Source: CALBPI01 sp039821605 | GTDB lineage: Bacteria > Pseudomonadota > Gammaproteobacteria > Steroidobacterales > Woeseiaceae | Direction: 5' to 3' | NCBI GenBank assembly: GCA_039821605.1 | Contig: JBCBNV010000001.1 | Span: forward strand, 806,001-870,000 | DNA: 64,000 nucleotides | In this document: piece after piece, positions 36,564 through 48,400 of the stretch | How the letters are laid out: each line of letters starts with the position of its first letter | Position numbering within the stretch: position 1 is the stretch's first letter | The notes under the pieces: generated by a model | Told to the model about the DNA's origin: nothing | What the model saw: only the letters and a program-made list of their open reading frames with translations | Databases searched by the model: none | Position numbers and translations under genes: made by a program

Positions 36564-37129
36564 GCCACTGCTCCTTTTTGCGTGCTCGGGTGACCGAGCA
36601 GTCCGACATTGATCGTGCGGGCCGTGGCCGTGTCGCCATTGCTGCCACACACGTAGAAGCTGTCCGCGTTGTTCGGCGTGGCGCGGGTCTCACCGCTGCC
36701 CACGAACGACACCCAGGTCGAGAAGCTGCCGGCGGCGCGGACCGTGGTGCCTTCGAGCCCGTCCCAGACGCGCAAGACCTGCTCGCCTGCATCGACGGTG
36801 CCGAAGCCTGTTGGGTCCAGGAACGCGATCCAGCCCTGCTCCCAACCGCCGCTCGTGGCGCAGGTGGCCTGGTCGGCTGACGGGCACAGCGTGACGCGCT
36901 GGCCCCGCTTGATGGCTTCAGAACGGGCAAACGCGAGCGTCGAGATGATCTCGTTATTGTCCGTGACGATCCGGTTGGCCCGAATCGATGCGAGGAACGA
37001 GGGCGCAGCGAACCCGGCAATCACCGCAATCACGGCAATCGTCATCATGAGTTCAAGAACTGTGTAGCCCCGCTGACGTCGTCCCCGGTCATTCCCGGTG
37101 CGACGCGCGCCGCTCGTATCATCCAACAT
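36554..37129 (-). CDS. fimT: Type IV minor pilin FimT/GspH-like
   Basis: This pilin-like protein has about 191 residues from the chosen start. The processing site is RQRG before YTVLELMMTIAVIAVIAG, with Glu at mature position 5. The GspH/FimT signature NEIISTLAFARSEAIKRGQRVTLCPS follows, and the domain ends with the FYVCGSNG / GAVACP cysteine pair. FimT proteins of this type have been linked to DNA binding during natural transformation in some gammaproteobacteria. It heads the minor-pilin operon. The start is uncertain: ATG at 37129, 37147 and 37198 are in frame, and only the first gives a leader near usual length. Confidence 0.85.
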   Translation of the reverse strand: MLDDTSGARRTGNDRGRRQRGYTVLELMMTIAVIAVIAGFAAPSFLASIRANRIVTDNNEIISTLAFARSEAIKRGQRVTLCPSADQATCATSGGWEQGWIAFLDPTGFGTVDAGEQVLRVWDGLEGTTVRAAGSFSTWVSFVGSGETRATPNNADSFYVCGSNGDTATARTINVGLLGHPSTQKGAVACP

Positions 37130-37508
37130 TCGATCCGCCCGGCACATTCCCCGACCACGCTTGATTATGCGTAATTTCCACAAGGAATCGACGTGCACAG
37201 GTCACAAATCACCGGCGCCTGGCTCAAGCCCGTGGCCAGTCCTGTCGATACGGCGTCACGCCGTGCCCCCTGTGCTTCGCAGCCCGCTCCGTTCCCCACG
37301 TCAAGCTTTATTTATCAGGCGCTTACGGGCTCAATGCGCCGCCAGGAGCATTCTATAGAGTCACGACTCGGCCCGCCACAGCCGGCCCTTGATCTGTGCG
37401 TAAGGTCCGGCGCAGACAGGTTATGTCGCAGCGGCCGGTGACCAGGATTAGTCACTTATGCGAGCGCCATTGACGTAACCTTATGGCTCTCCCCAGGAGG
37501 TCCCCCCC
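37130..37508 (+). other. Divergent intergenic region between fimT and peptidase gene
   Basis: This gap of about 380 bases must hold the promoter of the minor-pilin operon (minus) and that of the peptidase gene (plus). It is less GC-rich near 37163-37200 and 37305-37365. TTGACG at 37470-37475 resembles a -35 box but has no good -10 partner. On the minus strand CATAAT occurs near 37164-37169 without a convincing -35. I saw no sigma-54 element, RNA gene or repeat. The perfect AGGAGG at 37496-37501 is the ribosome binding site of the peptidase. Confidence 0.4.
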
Positions 37509-38816
37509 ATGCTTCGACGCGGTCTCCTCGCCACGTTTGCCCTGTCACTGACCGGCTTTTCACCCGCACCTGTCGCGGCGCAGGACGCGGCGGACATCCG
37601 AATCGCGGGGCTCGCCGGACAGTCGACCACATTGCGCGCGTTCGACGCGCTGCGGCGCGTGCGCGAGGCCGGGCTTGAGGACATGGTGGTGCTTAATGAG
37701 ATTCCTGCGCCGCCATTTGGCGAATCGGAGCGTGCCGCCGCGCTGGCATCGCGACTTGAGTCCACGGGGCTCGAGGTACGCGTGGATGCTGTGGGCAACG
37801 TACTGGCCCGTCAGCGTGGCCGAACCGGCGCACGCACGATCGCCGTCATCGCACACATTGATACGGTGTTCCCGGCTGAGACAGACGTGACCGTGAGCCG
37901 CGAAGCCAATGTCTACACGGCGCCGGGTATCGGCGACAACGCGCGCGGGCTGGCCATGATGCTCAGTCTTGCCCGCGCCTTTCGATTGAGTGGGATCGAG
38001 ACCAATGACGACGTGCTGTACATCGGTTCTGTGGGTGAGGAGGGCCTCGGCGATTTGCGTGGCGTGCGGCACCTGTTCTCGGGCGCTGCCGATGCGCCCG
38101 ATATCGACACCGTCGTTGCAATCGACGGCGGCCCACTGGAACGCGTGGTTGCCACCGCCGTGGGTTCGAACCGCTACCGTGTGACCTTTCGCGGGCCCGG
38201 CGGGCATTCCTACGGCGATTTTGGGCGCGCCAACCCCCACCATGCACTGGCCGACGCCATTTCGCGGTTTCGACGCGCGGCGCAGCAAGTGAGTGATGCA
38301 CGCGGCGAGAAGGCAACATTTTCTGTTGGCCGCATCGGCGGCGGTACCTCCATCAACTCGATCGCGTTCGAGAGCTGGATGGAAGTGGACATGCGCAGCA
38401 CAGACCCCGAGCGACTTGCAGCGCTGGATGCCGCATTTCGCGAATCGATGAACCTCGCATTGCTCGCGGAGAATGGCCGGCGTCGGGAAGGCGCGGCGCT
38501 CGAACTCGAGCTCGATCCTGTGGGTGCGCGGCCCGCGGGCCGAACGCCGCTTGATGCGTCGCTCGTGGTCAACGCCATGGCGGCATTGCGTGCGGTGGGC
38601 GTGGTGCCCGCGATTACGTCGTCGTCAACGGACGCCAACATTCCCATGGCGTTGGGCATCCCGGCGATCACGATCAGCCGGGGCGGTGTCAGCCGCAATG
38701 CGCACGCGCTCAATGAGACCTGGCAGGACGATGGCACGATGCGCGCCGAACAGGCGGCGCTGCTGCTGTTGCTGGCCGAGGCCGGTGTGGCCCCGGCCAG
38801 CGTTGCAGCCGATTAG
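37509..38816 (+). CDS. Secreted M20-family metallopeptidase
   Basis: This 435-residue zinc peptidase has a signal peptide ending in VAAQ. The two-metal site is intact: His116 and Asp118 in AHIDTVF, the bridging Asp143 in GIGDNARG, and the catalytic/metal Glu177-Glu178 in GEEGLGD. GGHSYGDFG is the dimerisation-domain histidine segment, and the last ligand lies in the C-terminal HAL(N) region (RNAHALNE). It is likely a periplasmic aminopeptidase, dipeptidase or acyl-amino-acid hydrolase. A perfect AGGAGG precedes the ATG. It stands alone between the pilin operon and the convergent ZnuD-like receptor gene, with a 3-base gap. Confidence 0.9.
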   Translation: MLRRGLLATFALSLTGFSPAPVAAQDAADIRIAGLAGQSTTLRAFDALRRVREAGLEDMVVLNEIPAPPFGESERAAALASRLESTGLEVRVDAVGNVLARQRGRTGARTIAVIAHIDTVFPAETDVTVSREANVYTAPGIGDNARGLAMMLSLARAFRLSGIETNDDVLYIGSVGEEGLGDLRGVRHLFSGAADAPDIDTVVAIDGGPLERVVATAVGSNRYRVTFRGPGGHSYGDFGRANPHHALADAISRFRRAAQQVSDARGEKATFSVGRIGGGTSINSIAFESWMEVDMRSTDPERLAALDAAFRESMNLALLAENGRRREGAALELELDPVGARPAGRTPLDASLVVNAMAALRAVGVVPAITSSSTDANIPMALGIPAITISRGGVSRNAHALNETWQDDGTMRAEQAALLLLLAEAGVAPASVAAD

Positions 38817-38819
38817 GGC

Positions 38820-40841
38820 TTAGTTGAAGCGCAGACGAACGCCTGCCTGGAAGTTAATGCCAGGCAGCGGCACGAATGCGGCACGGAACGACGGTGCGCG
38901 ACGTGCATCTTCATCAAGCAGGTTGCTCGCGCGCAGGAACAGGTCCCAGCTCAGCTGGTTGCTCTCGATGTTCCAGAGGACGTCTGCGTTGACCATCGTG
39001 AACGAGTCCGTCTGAAACGAGCTGACGTTGTCCTGCTCGGCGTGGAAGATGGCTTCTGCGCCAGCCGACCAACTGCCCGCGCCGTACCGTACCTCGGCTC
39101 CCAGGCGCGCGGGCTGCAGGCGCGGGAGGTAGTCGGAATCCGTTTCGCCCTGCACGAAGTCGCCAAAGAAGCGACCCGACCACGGCGAGTCGCCCTGATT
39201 GGCCCGCCAGTCCAATGAAAACTCGGCGCCGTAGAGCTCAGCGTCTTCCTGTGCGAATACCGTTTCCGGCAAGCCGTCCTCGGTGCCGCCCGTGAGCTGG
39301 AGGACCACATAGTCGGCGATGTCGTTGTAGAACACATTCGCGCGGAAGTGGAAGGAATCACCGTGCAAGTGGTAGCCCACGTCGAAGTTGGTGGACACTT
39401 CTTTCTCGGCTTCAAAGCCCGCCGAAACGACGCCGATCTCGAACAGCCCCGTCGCGAGGTGGGGGCCCTCCGCAAACAGCTCTGCGGGGTCCGGGTGGCG
39501 TTCCGAGCGAGACAGGTTGAATGTCACATCGGTCGCGCCCGACAGCTTCCACTCGGTGCCAATGGCCAGCGACACCGCCGTTTCGTCGTAGTCCTCGAGT
39601 GGACCCTGGTAGTCGTGCTCAAGCGTCTCGATGCGAGCGCCCAGGTCAACGCGGCCGAAGCTCGTCTCGCGTTCCTCAAAAATGAAGACGCCAAGGCTCG
39701 AGGTTTCCACGGGTTCCTGGACAAACGCCTCAGCACCTAGCGCCGAGAATTCGCGGTCAACGTATTGAAGGCCGAACGCACCGCGCCACCCGGCGGTCTC
39801 CGCATGGACGGCTTCAACACGCAGCTCCGTGGCTTCGTTATCGAATACCGTGCCGACTTCACCCGAGGGCTCGATTTCCGAGTGCTCGTAGTCGTTGACG
39901 CCAAGGCGAAGCTTCGCCGTCTCGATGAAGCCGCCGAATTCGTACTCGGCACGCAGGTCGACGCGCGTCTGCTCGAGGTCGATGAAGGGACCCGGGAAGA
40001 TGGCTTCTTCCTCCTCACCTTCCTCCTCTTCCTCTTCCTCTCCGGGGCCGGCAAGCCCGTAGGTGGTTTCGTACTGGCTGATCGACAGACCGATGTTGCC
40101 GCGCTCGCCAAACAAGGTGCCGCCGATAGCGTAGCCGTTCGCTTCGCCGGCACTGTTCAAGACCTCGCCCGTCGTTTCTTCAGGCGGTCGCTCGGCCGCG
40201 TCTGCGGTCGCGAAACCGTCGATTTCGATGTCGTCGTTCTCACGATCAAAGATATCGATGTGCCAGGCAAAGGTGTCGGTGCCGCCGTCGAGTCGGCCCG
40301 CGATCGTCTGCTCGCCGGTGGCGGTATCGCCACGAACTTCGAAAGCGCCACTTACGGCTTCCTCGGCCGGCGCGAGCGGGATGCGATTGTCGACCACATT
40401 GACGACACCGCCTGCGGCGTTGCTGCCGTACAACAGCGTCGCCGGGCCCAGCAAGACCTCGACACTCTCGGCAAACAGCGGCTCGAGCGGTACGGCGTGG
40501 TCGGGACTTAAATCAGCGACGTCGAGCGTGCCGATGCCGCTCTGCAGGACCGTGATGCGCGGACCCTGCAGGCCCCGAATAACGGGACGGCTCGCATACG
40601 GGCCGAAGTACGATGAGGAAATCCCGGGCTGGTTGGCCAGGGTTTCGCCGATCGTTGTGGTGGCACGCAGCAGCAGCTCCTCAGCTGTCAGGACCAGCGC
40701 GGGTGACGTGAGTTCATCGACGGTTCGGTTGAGCGGTGTGGCCGAAACCACAATCTCGTCGACGACCGTCCTTTCGTCTTGCGCCGCGGCGCAGAACGGA
40801 ATGGCGAGGCTGCCCGTAAGCAGCAGTGACTTGCGAATCAT
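38820..40841 (-). CDS. ZnuD-like TonB-dependent receptor with poly-Glu loop
   Basis: This is a 673-residue outer-membrane receptor. The start at 40841 gives a signal peptide ending in CAAAQ; the TonB box is VDEIVVSATPL. The plug matches the zinc receptor ZnuD group: RPVIRGLQGPRITVLQ, ADLSPDHAVPLEPL, VEVLLGPATLLYGSNAAGG and VNVVDNRIP. In place of the His-rich extracellular loop common in that group, residues 268-279 read seven Glu, Gly, four Glu, with no His. The strand after it, IDLEQTRVDLRAEYEF, is family-like. It lies 92 bases downstream of a small DUF2946-like gene on the same strand, a common association for metal receptors. Zinc is the best guess; another divalent metal is possible. Confidence 0.88.
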   Translation of the reverse strand: MIRKSLLLTGSLAIPFCAAAQDERTVVDEIVVSATPLNRTVDELTSPALVLTAEELLLRATTTIGETLANQPGISSSYFGPYASRPVIRGLQGPRITVLQSGIGTLDVADLSPDHAVPLEPLFAESVEVLLGPATLLYGSNAAGGVVNVVDNRIPLAPAEEAVSGAFEVRGDTATGEQTIAGRLDGGTDTFAWHIDIFDRENDDIEIDGFATADAAERPPEETTGEVLNSAGEANGYAIGGTLFGERGNIGLSISQYETTYGLAGPGEEEEEEEGEEEEAIFPGPFIDLEQTRVDLRAEYEFGGFIETAKLRLGVNDYEHSEIEPSGEVGTVFDNEATELRVEAVHAETAGWRGAFGLQYVDREFSALGAEAFVQEPVETSSLGVFIFEERETSFGRVDLGARIETLEHDYQGPLEDYDETAVSLAIGTEWKLSGATDVTFNLSRSERHPDPAELFAEGPHLATGLFEIGVVSAGFEAEKEVSTNFDVGYHLHGDSFHFRANVFYNDIADYVVLQLTGGTEDGLPETVFAQEDAELYGAEFSLDWRANQGDSPWSGRFFGDFVQGETDSDYLPRLQPARLGAEVRYGAGSWSAGAEAIFHAEQDNVSSFQTDSFTMVNADVLWNIESNQLSWDLFLRASNLLDEDARRAPSFRAAFVPLPGINFQAGVRLRFN
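40005..40040 (-). repeat. Low-complexity Glu codon run in the receptor gene
   Basis: Twelve codons (mixed GAA and GAG, one GGT for Gly) encode 11 glutamates in residues 268-279 of the ZnuD-like receptor. Mixed synonymous codons argue that the acidic stretch is kept by selection and is not a simple slipped repeat. Confidence 0.9.
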
Positions 40842-40933
40842 TTTGGAAATACCTATGGCGTTCGCCGCTTCGGAAAGGGCGGCGAAGGGGGGCGCGACTA
40901 CCGTCGCACACACGATGCGGTTCTAAGGTGCTG

Positions 40934-41254
40934 TCAGGAGAGCGACAGCAGGGCAGGCGGCGCCCGGCATGGCGGCAGTGCGGCTGCCTTGTCAGCGCGG
41001 GAATGGCTGACCCAGGCAACAGGCGCGGTGGCATGAGGCGCGACGCCCGCCAGTGGGGGGGCTGACGCAGGCGCTGCGCCTGAAAGCGCGCCGCCCATGA
41101 CGCATAGGTCACACTCGGCATGGGAAACGTGCGCCGCGTGATCGACGCCGTGCGATACGGCGAGAGTTTGCGCAAGCAGCAGTGCGCAGGTGAGCAGCAC
41201 GATCCAGCGCTGCTTCACACCTGTTGTTTGCGAGATTCCCACGACCCTCATCAT
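40934..41254 (-). CDS. Small DUF2946-like His/Cys protein
   Basis: This exported or membrane protein has 106 residues. A hydrophobic segment (about residues 18-31, IVLLTCALLLAQ) is followed by SHGVDHAAHVSHAECDLC, a cluster of four His and two Cys that could bind a metal. The rest is Ala/Pro-rich. Length and layout fit DUF2946-type proteins, often found beside copper or zinc TonB receptors. It precedes the ZnuD-like receptor on the same strand and is divergent from the M24 peptidase. A metal-handling or metal-sensing accessory role is inference. Confidence 0.65.
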   Translation of the reverse strand: MMRVVGISQTTGVKQRWIVLLTCALLLAQTLAVSHGVDHAAHVSHAECDLCVMGGALSGAAPASAPPLAGVAPHATAPVAWVSHSRADKAAALPPCRAPPALLSLS

Positions 41255-41393
41255 GCCGTGAAGGGTAGGTCAAAACGGATGGGGTGACAATCCAGTTTTG
41301 TTGTGGCCTCGCAACGGCTTAGGCGTGGCGGCCTGTCAATATGCTGCGGCCGCTCGGTTACCATACGGGCCACAGCGGACGCAGGGGAACGAC

Positions 41394-42653
41394 ATGCGGG
41401 GATTGAGCAGGCGCGGCTTTTTGGGCGGATCGGCCGCGATTGCGGGTGCAGCCGGACTGGGGTTGCCGCGCACCGCACTGGCCAGCGACGCCATTGAGGG
41501 CACCGAGCTGGCGCCCCTGACGGGCGACGCGAAGCCGATCTCTGTGGCCGAGCGACAGGCACGACTCGAGAAGGCTGCGGGCCTCCTGCGGGAATCGAAG
41601 GCCGCTGCCGTGCTGATCGAGGCGGGTTCGGCGCTCGAGTACTTTACGGGCATCCAGTGGTGGCGCTCAGAGCGGCTCACGGCGGCCGTACTGACGCGGG
41701 ACGGCACGCTGTCCATCGTGACGCCTTTCTTCGAGGCGCCGTCGATTGACGAGCAACTGGCGCTCAACGCCGAGATCGTGACCTGGCACGAAGACGAGTC
41801 GCCGTTTGAGCGTGTCGCCGATCTCGTCGACGCCGCGAAAGGTCCGCTGCTGCTCGAGGAAACGGTGCGTTATTTCATCGCGAGTGGCATCGCGGCGGCT
41901 GCTCCGCGTCTCAAGATTGCCGACGGTCGCGCCGTCACGCGCGGGTGCCGCATGTTCAAGTCGCCCGCGGAGCTGGCACTTATGCAGGTGGCCAGCGACG
42001 TCACGATGGCGGCCTATCGCTACGTCCATCCGCAGGTCGTGCCGGGCATGACGCCGCGCGACATCACCCGCATGATGAATGCGGCTACCGCGGCGCTGGG
42101 TGGCCGCGTGTCCTTCTCGATCGCCCTGGCCGGACCCGCCAGCGCCTATCCGCACGGAACGCGTCAGCCGCAACGCGTCGAGGAGGGCGGCATCGTGCTC
42201 ATGGATTGCGGCTGTAGCGTTCACGGCTACCAGTCCGACATCTCACGCACCTGGGTCGTGGGCGAGGCCAACGCCGGGCAGCGCCGCGTCTGGGAAACCG
42301 CTAAACGTGGCCAGGAAATCGCGCTCGAGACGATTGAGCCCGGGATTCCAGCGGGCGAGGTCGACGTCGCTGTTCGCACGTTTTACGAGCGCGAAGGGTT
42401 CGGGCCCGGCTACCAGGCGCCGGGTCTGACGCACCGATTGGGGCACGGTATCGGCATGGACGGTCACGAGCCCATCAACTTCGTGCGCGGTGAGACCACG
42501 CCGCTGGCGACGGGCATGTGTTTCTCGAATGAACCTGGCATCTACCTGCCGGGCCAGTTTGGGGTCCGCCTCGAAGACTGCCTCCACATCACGGAATCTG
42601 GCGCCCGCTTGTTCTCGGGCCTGTCGCCGTCTCTGGCGTCGCCCCTCGGCTGA
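41394..42653 (+). CDS. Tat-exported M24 family Xaa-Pro peptidase
   Basis: This 419-residue protein begins MRGLSRRGFLGGSAAIAGAA, a twin-arginine signal (SRRGFLGG), so it is folded before export to the periplasm. The C-terminal pita-bread domain keeps the dinuclear metal site: first Asp in MDCGCSVHGY, second in SDISRTW, His in GLTHRLGHGIGMDGHE, and Glu in SNEPGIYLPG and VRLEDC. Homologues are Xaa-Pro dipeptidases or aminopeptidases. The start at 41394 follows AGGGGAA by 5 bases. Nothing in the neighbourhood reveals its peptide substrate. Confidence 0.9.
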   Translation: MRGLSRRGFLGGSAAIAGAAGLGLPRTALASDAIEGTELAPLTGDAKPISVAERQARLEKAAGLLRESKAAAVLIEAGSALEYFTGIQWWRSERLTAAVLTRDGTLSIVTPFFEAPSIDEQLALNAEIVTWHEDESPFERVADLVDAAKGPLLLEETVRYFIASGIAAAAPRLKIADGRAVTRGCRMFKSPAELALMQVASDVTMAAYRYVHPQVVPGMTPRDITRMMNAATAALGGRVSFSIALAGPASAYPHGTRQPQRVEEGGIVLMDCGCSVHGYQSDISRTWVVGEANAGQRRVWETAKRGQEIALETIEPGIPAGEVDVAVRTFYEREGFGPGYQAPGLTHRLGHGIGMDGHEPINFVRGETTPLATGMCFSNEPGIYLPGQFGVRLEDCLHITESGARLFSGLSPSLASPLG

Positions 42654-42730
42654 GTGGCAATGTGCGCTCTCTGATGGCGCTGCCGCTGCGCGTCCGGCAC
42701 ACTCGGGGCCCCTGAACGAGGAGCACCATC

Positions 42731-43267
42731 ATGTTGCGACATCGAATTCTTGCGCTGTGCGCCGCGCTGGCTTTGGTGCCGGCGGCCCGCGCCGGTAACG
42801 GCGATCACACCGATGCGCACCACGAGTCGCTGGCGGCGAGCGAGACCATAACGGTCTACAAGTCGCCGACCTGTGGGTGTTGCAGGAACTGGATCAAGCA
42901 TCTCGAAGCGGCCGGTTTTGAAGTCGAGGCCATCGACAGCGACGACATGAATGCCGTCAAACTGGAGTTCGGTGTGCCAAAGAGCATGACGAGTTGCCAC
43001 ACGGCGCGCGTTGCGGGCTACACGATTGAGGGTCACGTACCCGTCGCAGACATCCTGCGTTTACTTGGCAAACGGCCTGAGGCAGACGGTTTGGCGGTCC
43101 CGGGCATGCCCGTCGGCTCACCGGGCATGGAAGTGGGTGATCGAGTCGATCCGTACAAGGTGATGCTGTTCGGCGAAGAGGGCGCGACGACCTGGGCCAG
43201 CTACGGCGAGGACACCGAAGTCAGTGAGGCCGAGGTTGAGCCCGAGACGGAACGCGACAGCGCCGAA

Positions 43268-43276
<9 letters not shown>
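42731..43276 (+). CDS. DUF411 domain periplasmic protein
   Basis: This is a 181-residue exported protein. After a signal peptide (cut near ARA/GNG) comes a His-rich start, GDHTDAHHE. The DUF411 domain follows, with a thioredoxin-like opening, TVYKSPTCGCC (Cys48, Cys50, Cys51), and the family motif MTSCHTARVAGYTIEGHVP (Cys89, His90). DUF411 proteins are often encoded near copper-resistance genes and may bind copper. The tail (about 145-181) is an acidic extension rich in Glu and Asp that is not part of the usual domain. Its 3' end overlaps the convergent kinase gene by 9 bases. Confidence 0.85.
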
Positions 43277-45699
<2,423 letters not shown>

Positions 45700-45700
<1 letters not shown>

Positions 45701-46251
45701 CAATACGCGCCCGTCTCGTCGCCGACCAGGGTCGCCAGGGATAGCAGCTGCGAGCTGATCGTCAGGCCCGCGCGCCGTACCGCTGCCACATTGATCCGCA
45801 TGGCAATGCGATCGTTGCGGCGCGTGAGCTCAATGATGCCGCCGGTGTTTGCGAAGCCAGGCGCGTCGCTGACTGTGAGCACGGTCTCCGCAAGCAGGGC
45901 TTCAATGACGCCCGGGACATCTCCCGACTCAGCGGAAAGATAAGCGAGATCGCAGCGCACGCCGTCGGCCGGCGGACGCGCGAGATCGATGACTTCGATG
46001 GGCAGGTCGGCGACACGCCGTTTGCCCAGGTTGTCCATTGCGATGCGGTAGGGTGTATCGCCCAGAATACACAGATGGAAGTATTCGGACTGGTCCCCGG
46101 CAGCGCGTTCCGGCCAGGTCACGAAGCGAGCGATGTTGTATGTAAACGCGAGCTTGAGCTCGTCCTCACGGTTGTTCGCGGAGGCGTCGTTTGCAAAGCA
46201 CATGCTCAAGAGCACGCCCAACAACACCCACGTCGCGCGATATGCACTCAC
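45700..46251 (-). CDS. YfiR family (DUF4154) periplasmic protein
   Basis: This is a 183-residue protein with a signal peptide (about residues 1-25) and the family pattern: KLAFTYNIARFVTWPE, then CDLAYLS, and TVLTVSDAPGFANTGGIIEL before INVAAVRRAGLTISSQLLSLA. In Pseudomonas, YfiR binds and inhibits the CHASE8-containing diguanylate cyclase YfiN in the periplasm. Here the partner would be the CHASE8-like hybrid kinase encoded immediately downstream. It begins with GTG preceded by GGAAGG, 17 bases after the stop of the TonB receptor gene. The three genes form a probable outer-membrane to cytoplasm signalling unit. Confidence 0.92.
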
Positions 46252-46268
46252 CGTGAGTCGCCTTCCGC

Positions 46269-48320
46269 TCAGAAACCGTAGTGGACGTTGACGTAGGCGG
46301 ACCGTTCAATTTCAGTCGCAACGACGTCAGAGAGTTCGGACCGGTACTCCAGCGTTCCCCCCTCGAGCAGATTGCGGACCCCGGCGCTCATTGCCCAGTC
46401 GCTGTTGACTTGCCAGCGGATGTTGAGATTGGCCTGCGTGACGCTCGAAACCTGAACGGCCTCAATGTCATCGACATAGCGAACCAACAGGCCGACGCTC
46501 AAGTTTGCCGTGGGCAGCCAGTCGGTCCGCACCGACGCTTGCAGTTCGGGATATCCGGCAACGCTAAAGGCGCCGTCGCTACCTGCACCGAACTCTTCGT
46601 GGGCGTAGGCAACGAATGCGGCGACCCGAGCCGTTTCACTGACGATCCAGTTCAATGACACCTCGCCTCCCGTAATCTGGCTCTCCAGCTCATTGGTGAG
46701 CAGGCCTTCGGCAACAATCGAGTCGGAGTTCAAGACACACAAAGGATCGGTTTCTGGTGATAATCCGCCGGGGTCGCAGAACAGGCCAGTCGGGGTAACC
46801 GATCGCAGACCGCTGTAATCGAACACAAATGCCGCGACGTCAAAACTCACTCGGTCGGAAATCCGACCGCGGACGCCCGCCTCGTACGCGTACAGCGTCT
46901 CGGGACTAAATTCAGGATTCCCGTTGACGCGCGCGCGCAGGGGCAATGGAAAGGGATTCGAGGGATCGCCGGGCGGGATTGCGGGACTGACATCCAGTAC
47001 GCTCACCGACAAGTCTCCCACGGCGGGCGTTCGAACCGCTCGGGATGCACTGGCCCACACAGACGTCAGCTTGCCGGGCTTCCACAGCAGGCTTGCCGTC
47101 GGCATGACCTCGATGTCCTTCGGCGACAGGCTGTTGTGTTCGAGCTTGGTGCCAAGCGTGAGCGACAAGACGTCGGGGGACAGATCGAATTCCGCCTGAA
47201 TGAAACCCGCGAAGATCTGGTCATCGTCGATCTCAGTCAACACGTTGTAAGCAGGCGATGTGCCGATATCGTAGTGATTGAGGCGCAGTTGAGCGCCGAC
47301 GATCCAATCCTGTTTGTCGCGGGACCACTGGTGTTGTCCATCGAGTGTGACGCTGCTTTGCCCGATGTTGAGCGTGCCCGTCCGGTCGGTGACGTCCACA
47401 ATGAACTGGGCTTGCGAAGACGCACCGGTCTGATGACGACGATTCCATTCGCCAGTCACGAATCCGCCGCTGACATCGGAGTCTTGCGCGGAAACCGTCT
47501 GATACGGCGGCGCGGGGCTGTACTGCGCGAAACTCTGGCCCATCTCGCCGACGTAGGCCTCGGCTGAGAACGCAAACTGATTGTCCGCGCCATCGATCGC
47601 CGCGCGGTAGCCCGCGCGAAGCAGGTGCCACTCGTCAAGGGCGGGTCCACCAAACGCCGTTTCGTTCTCTTGGCCTTCCTGGTACTTGGCGAACGCACGC
47701 CAGCCACCGTTTTCTTCAAATGCGCCGCGCAACTGCAGCGCCGCAAATGGCGCTGCCTCGGGGTCGGTTCCCGCAATCAGAGTGCCACCGTCGGAGCCAT
47801 CGGGGCGCCGGGTGATGATGTTGATCACTCCGTTTACGGCGTTGCTTCCCCATACCGCTGCTCCAGGTCCCCGGATGACCTCGATACGCTCGATCTCTTC
47901 GATAAGCGTGCTTTGAACGTCCCAAAAGACGCCAGAAAACGTCGGCGTGTAGAGAATTCGGCCGTCCATCAGCACGAGCAACTTGTTTGCGAAACGGCCC
48001 GTGTGCCCACGCGCGCCAATTGACCACTTGTTGGCGTCGATTTGTTGAACCGAGAGGCCCGGTGCCAGTCGAAGCGCATCCGGTATGGAGCGAATGCCCT
48101 GGCGCTCAATGTCTTCGCGAGTGATCACGTATGCGGCCGAGGTCGTGTCCGCGAGTGGCTCCGCCCGCCGCGAGACTGAGGTGACGCTCAGGTTGACCAG
48201 TTCCTCAAGGCTCAGATCGAACAGGTCATCGTTTTGCGCCTGTGCTGTTGTCCCCATGGCACAAAGTACGGCGGCGGTAGCAGCCGCGATAGCGCTGCCC
48301 CGTGGGTTAGTCCTTAACAT
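46269..48320 (-). CDS. TonB-dependent receptor associated with YfiR-kinase module
   Basis: This is an outer-membrane receptor of 683 residues from the ATG at 48320 (an earlier in-frame start is at 48353). The signal peptide ends in TTAQAQ; the mature N-terminus, DLFDLSLEELVNLSVTSVSRR, replaces a classic TonB box and is typical of receptors found beside yfiR-like genes. The plug contains GARGHTGRFANKLLVLMDGR and IEVIRGPGAAVWGSNAVNGV. The barrel ends in YVNVHYGF. Gene order receptor, YfiR, CHASE8 kinase suggests that ligand binding or transport is reported to the kinase. The ligand is unknown. It lies 80 bases behind soxA on the same strand but is probably a separate unit. Confidence 0.9.
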   Translation of the reverse strand: MLRTNPRGSAIAAATAAVLCAMGTTAQAQNDDLFDLSLEELVNLSVTSVSRRAEPLADTTSAAYVITREDIERQGIRSIPDALRLAPGLSVQQIDANKWSIGARGHTGRFANKLLVLMDGRILYTPTFSGVFWDVQSTLIEEIERIEVIRGPGAAVWGSNAVNGVINIITRRPDGSDGGTLIAGTDPEAAPFAALQLRGAFEENGGWRAFAKYQEGQENETAFGGPALDEWHLLRAGYRAAIDGADNQFAFSAEAYVGEMGQSFAQYSPAPPYQTVSAQDSDVSGGFVTGEWNRRHQTGASSQAQFIVDVTDRTGTLNIGQSSVTLDGQHQWSRDKQDWIVGAQLRLNHYDIGTSPAYNVLTEIDDDQIFAGFIQAEFDLSPDVLSLTLGTKLEHNSLSPKDIEVMPTASLLWKPGKLTSVWASASRAVRTPAVGDLSVSVLDVSPAIPPGDPSNPFPLPLRARVNGNPEFSPETLYAYEAGVRGRISDRVSFDVAAFVFDYSGLRSVTPTGLFCDPGGLSPETDPLCVLNSDSIVAEGLLTNELESQITGGEVSLNWIVSETARVAAFVAYAHEEFGAGSDGAFSVAGYPELQASVRTDWLPTANLSVGLLVRYVDDIEAVQVSSVTQANLNIRWQVNSDWAMSAGVRNLLEGGTLEYRSELSDVVATEIERSAYVNVHYGF

Positions 48321-48400
48321 AATCGATCCATGATTGAACGCATCCCTACGCAAGGCGTAGCGGCGGCGCTGACCAGGTCTTTAGAGGCTCTGGAGGTGCT

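Noticed and set aside
37193..37441. Short plus-strand frames in the fimT-peptidase gap
   Set aside because: There is no ribosome binding site, signal or recognisable motif, and composition is like non-coding DNA; the region is better explained as promoters.
40005..40040. Poly-Glu stretch as a sequencing slip or frameshifted segment
   Set aside because: Codons are mixed and the frame continues into the conserved strand on both sides.
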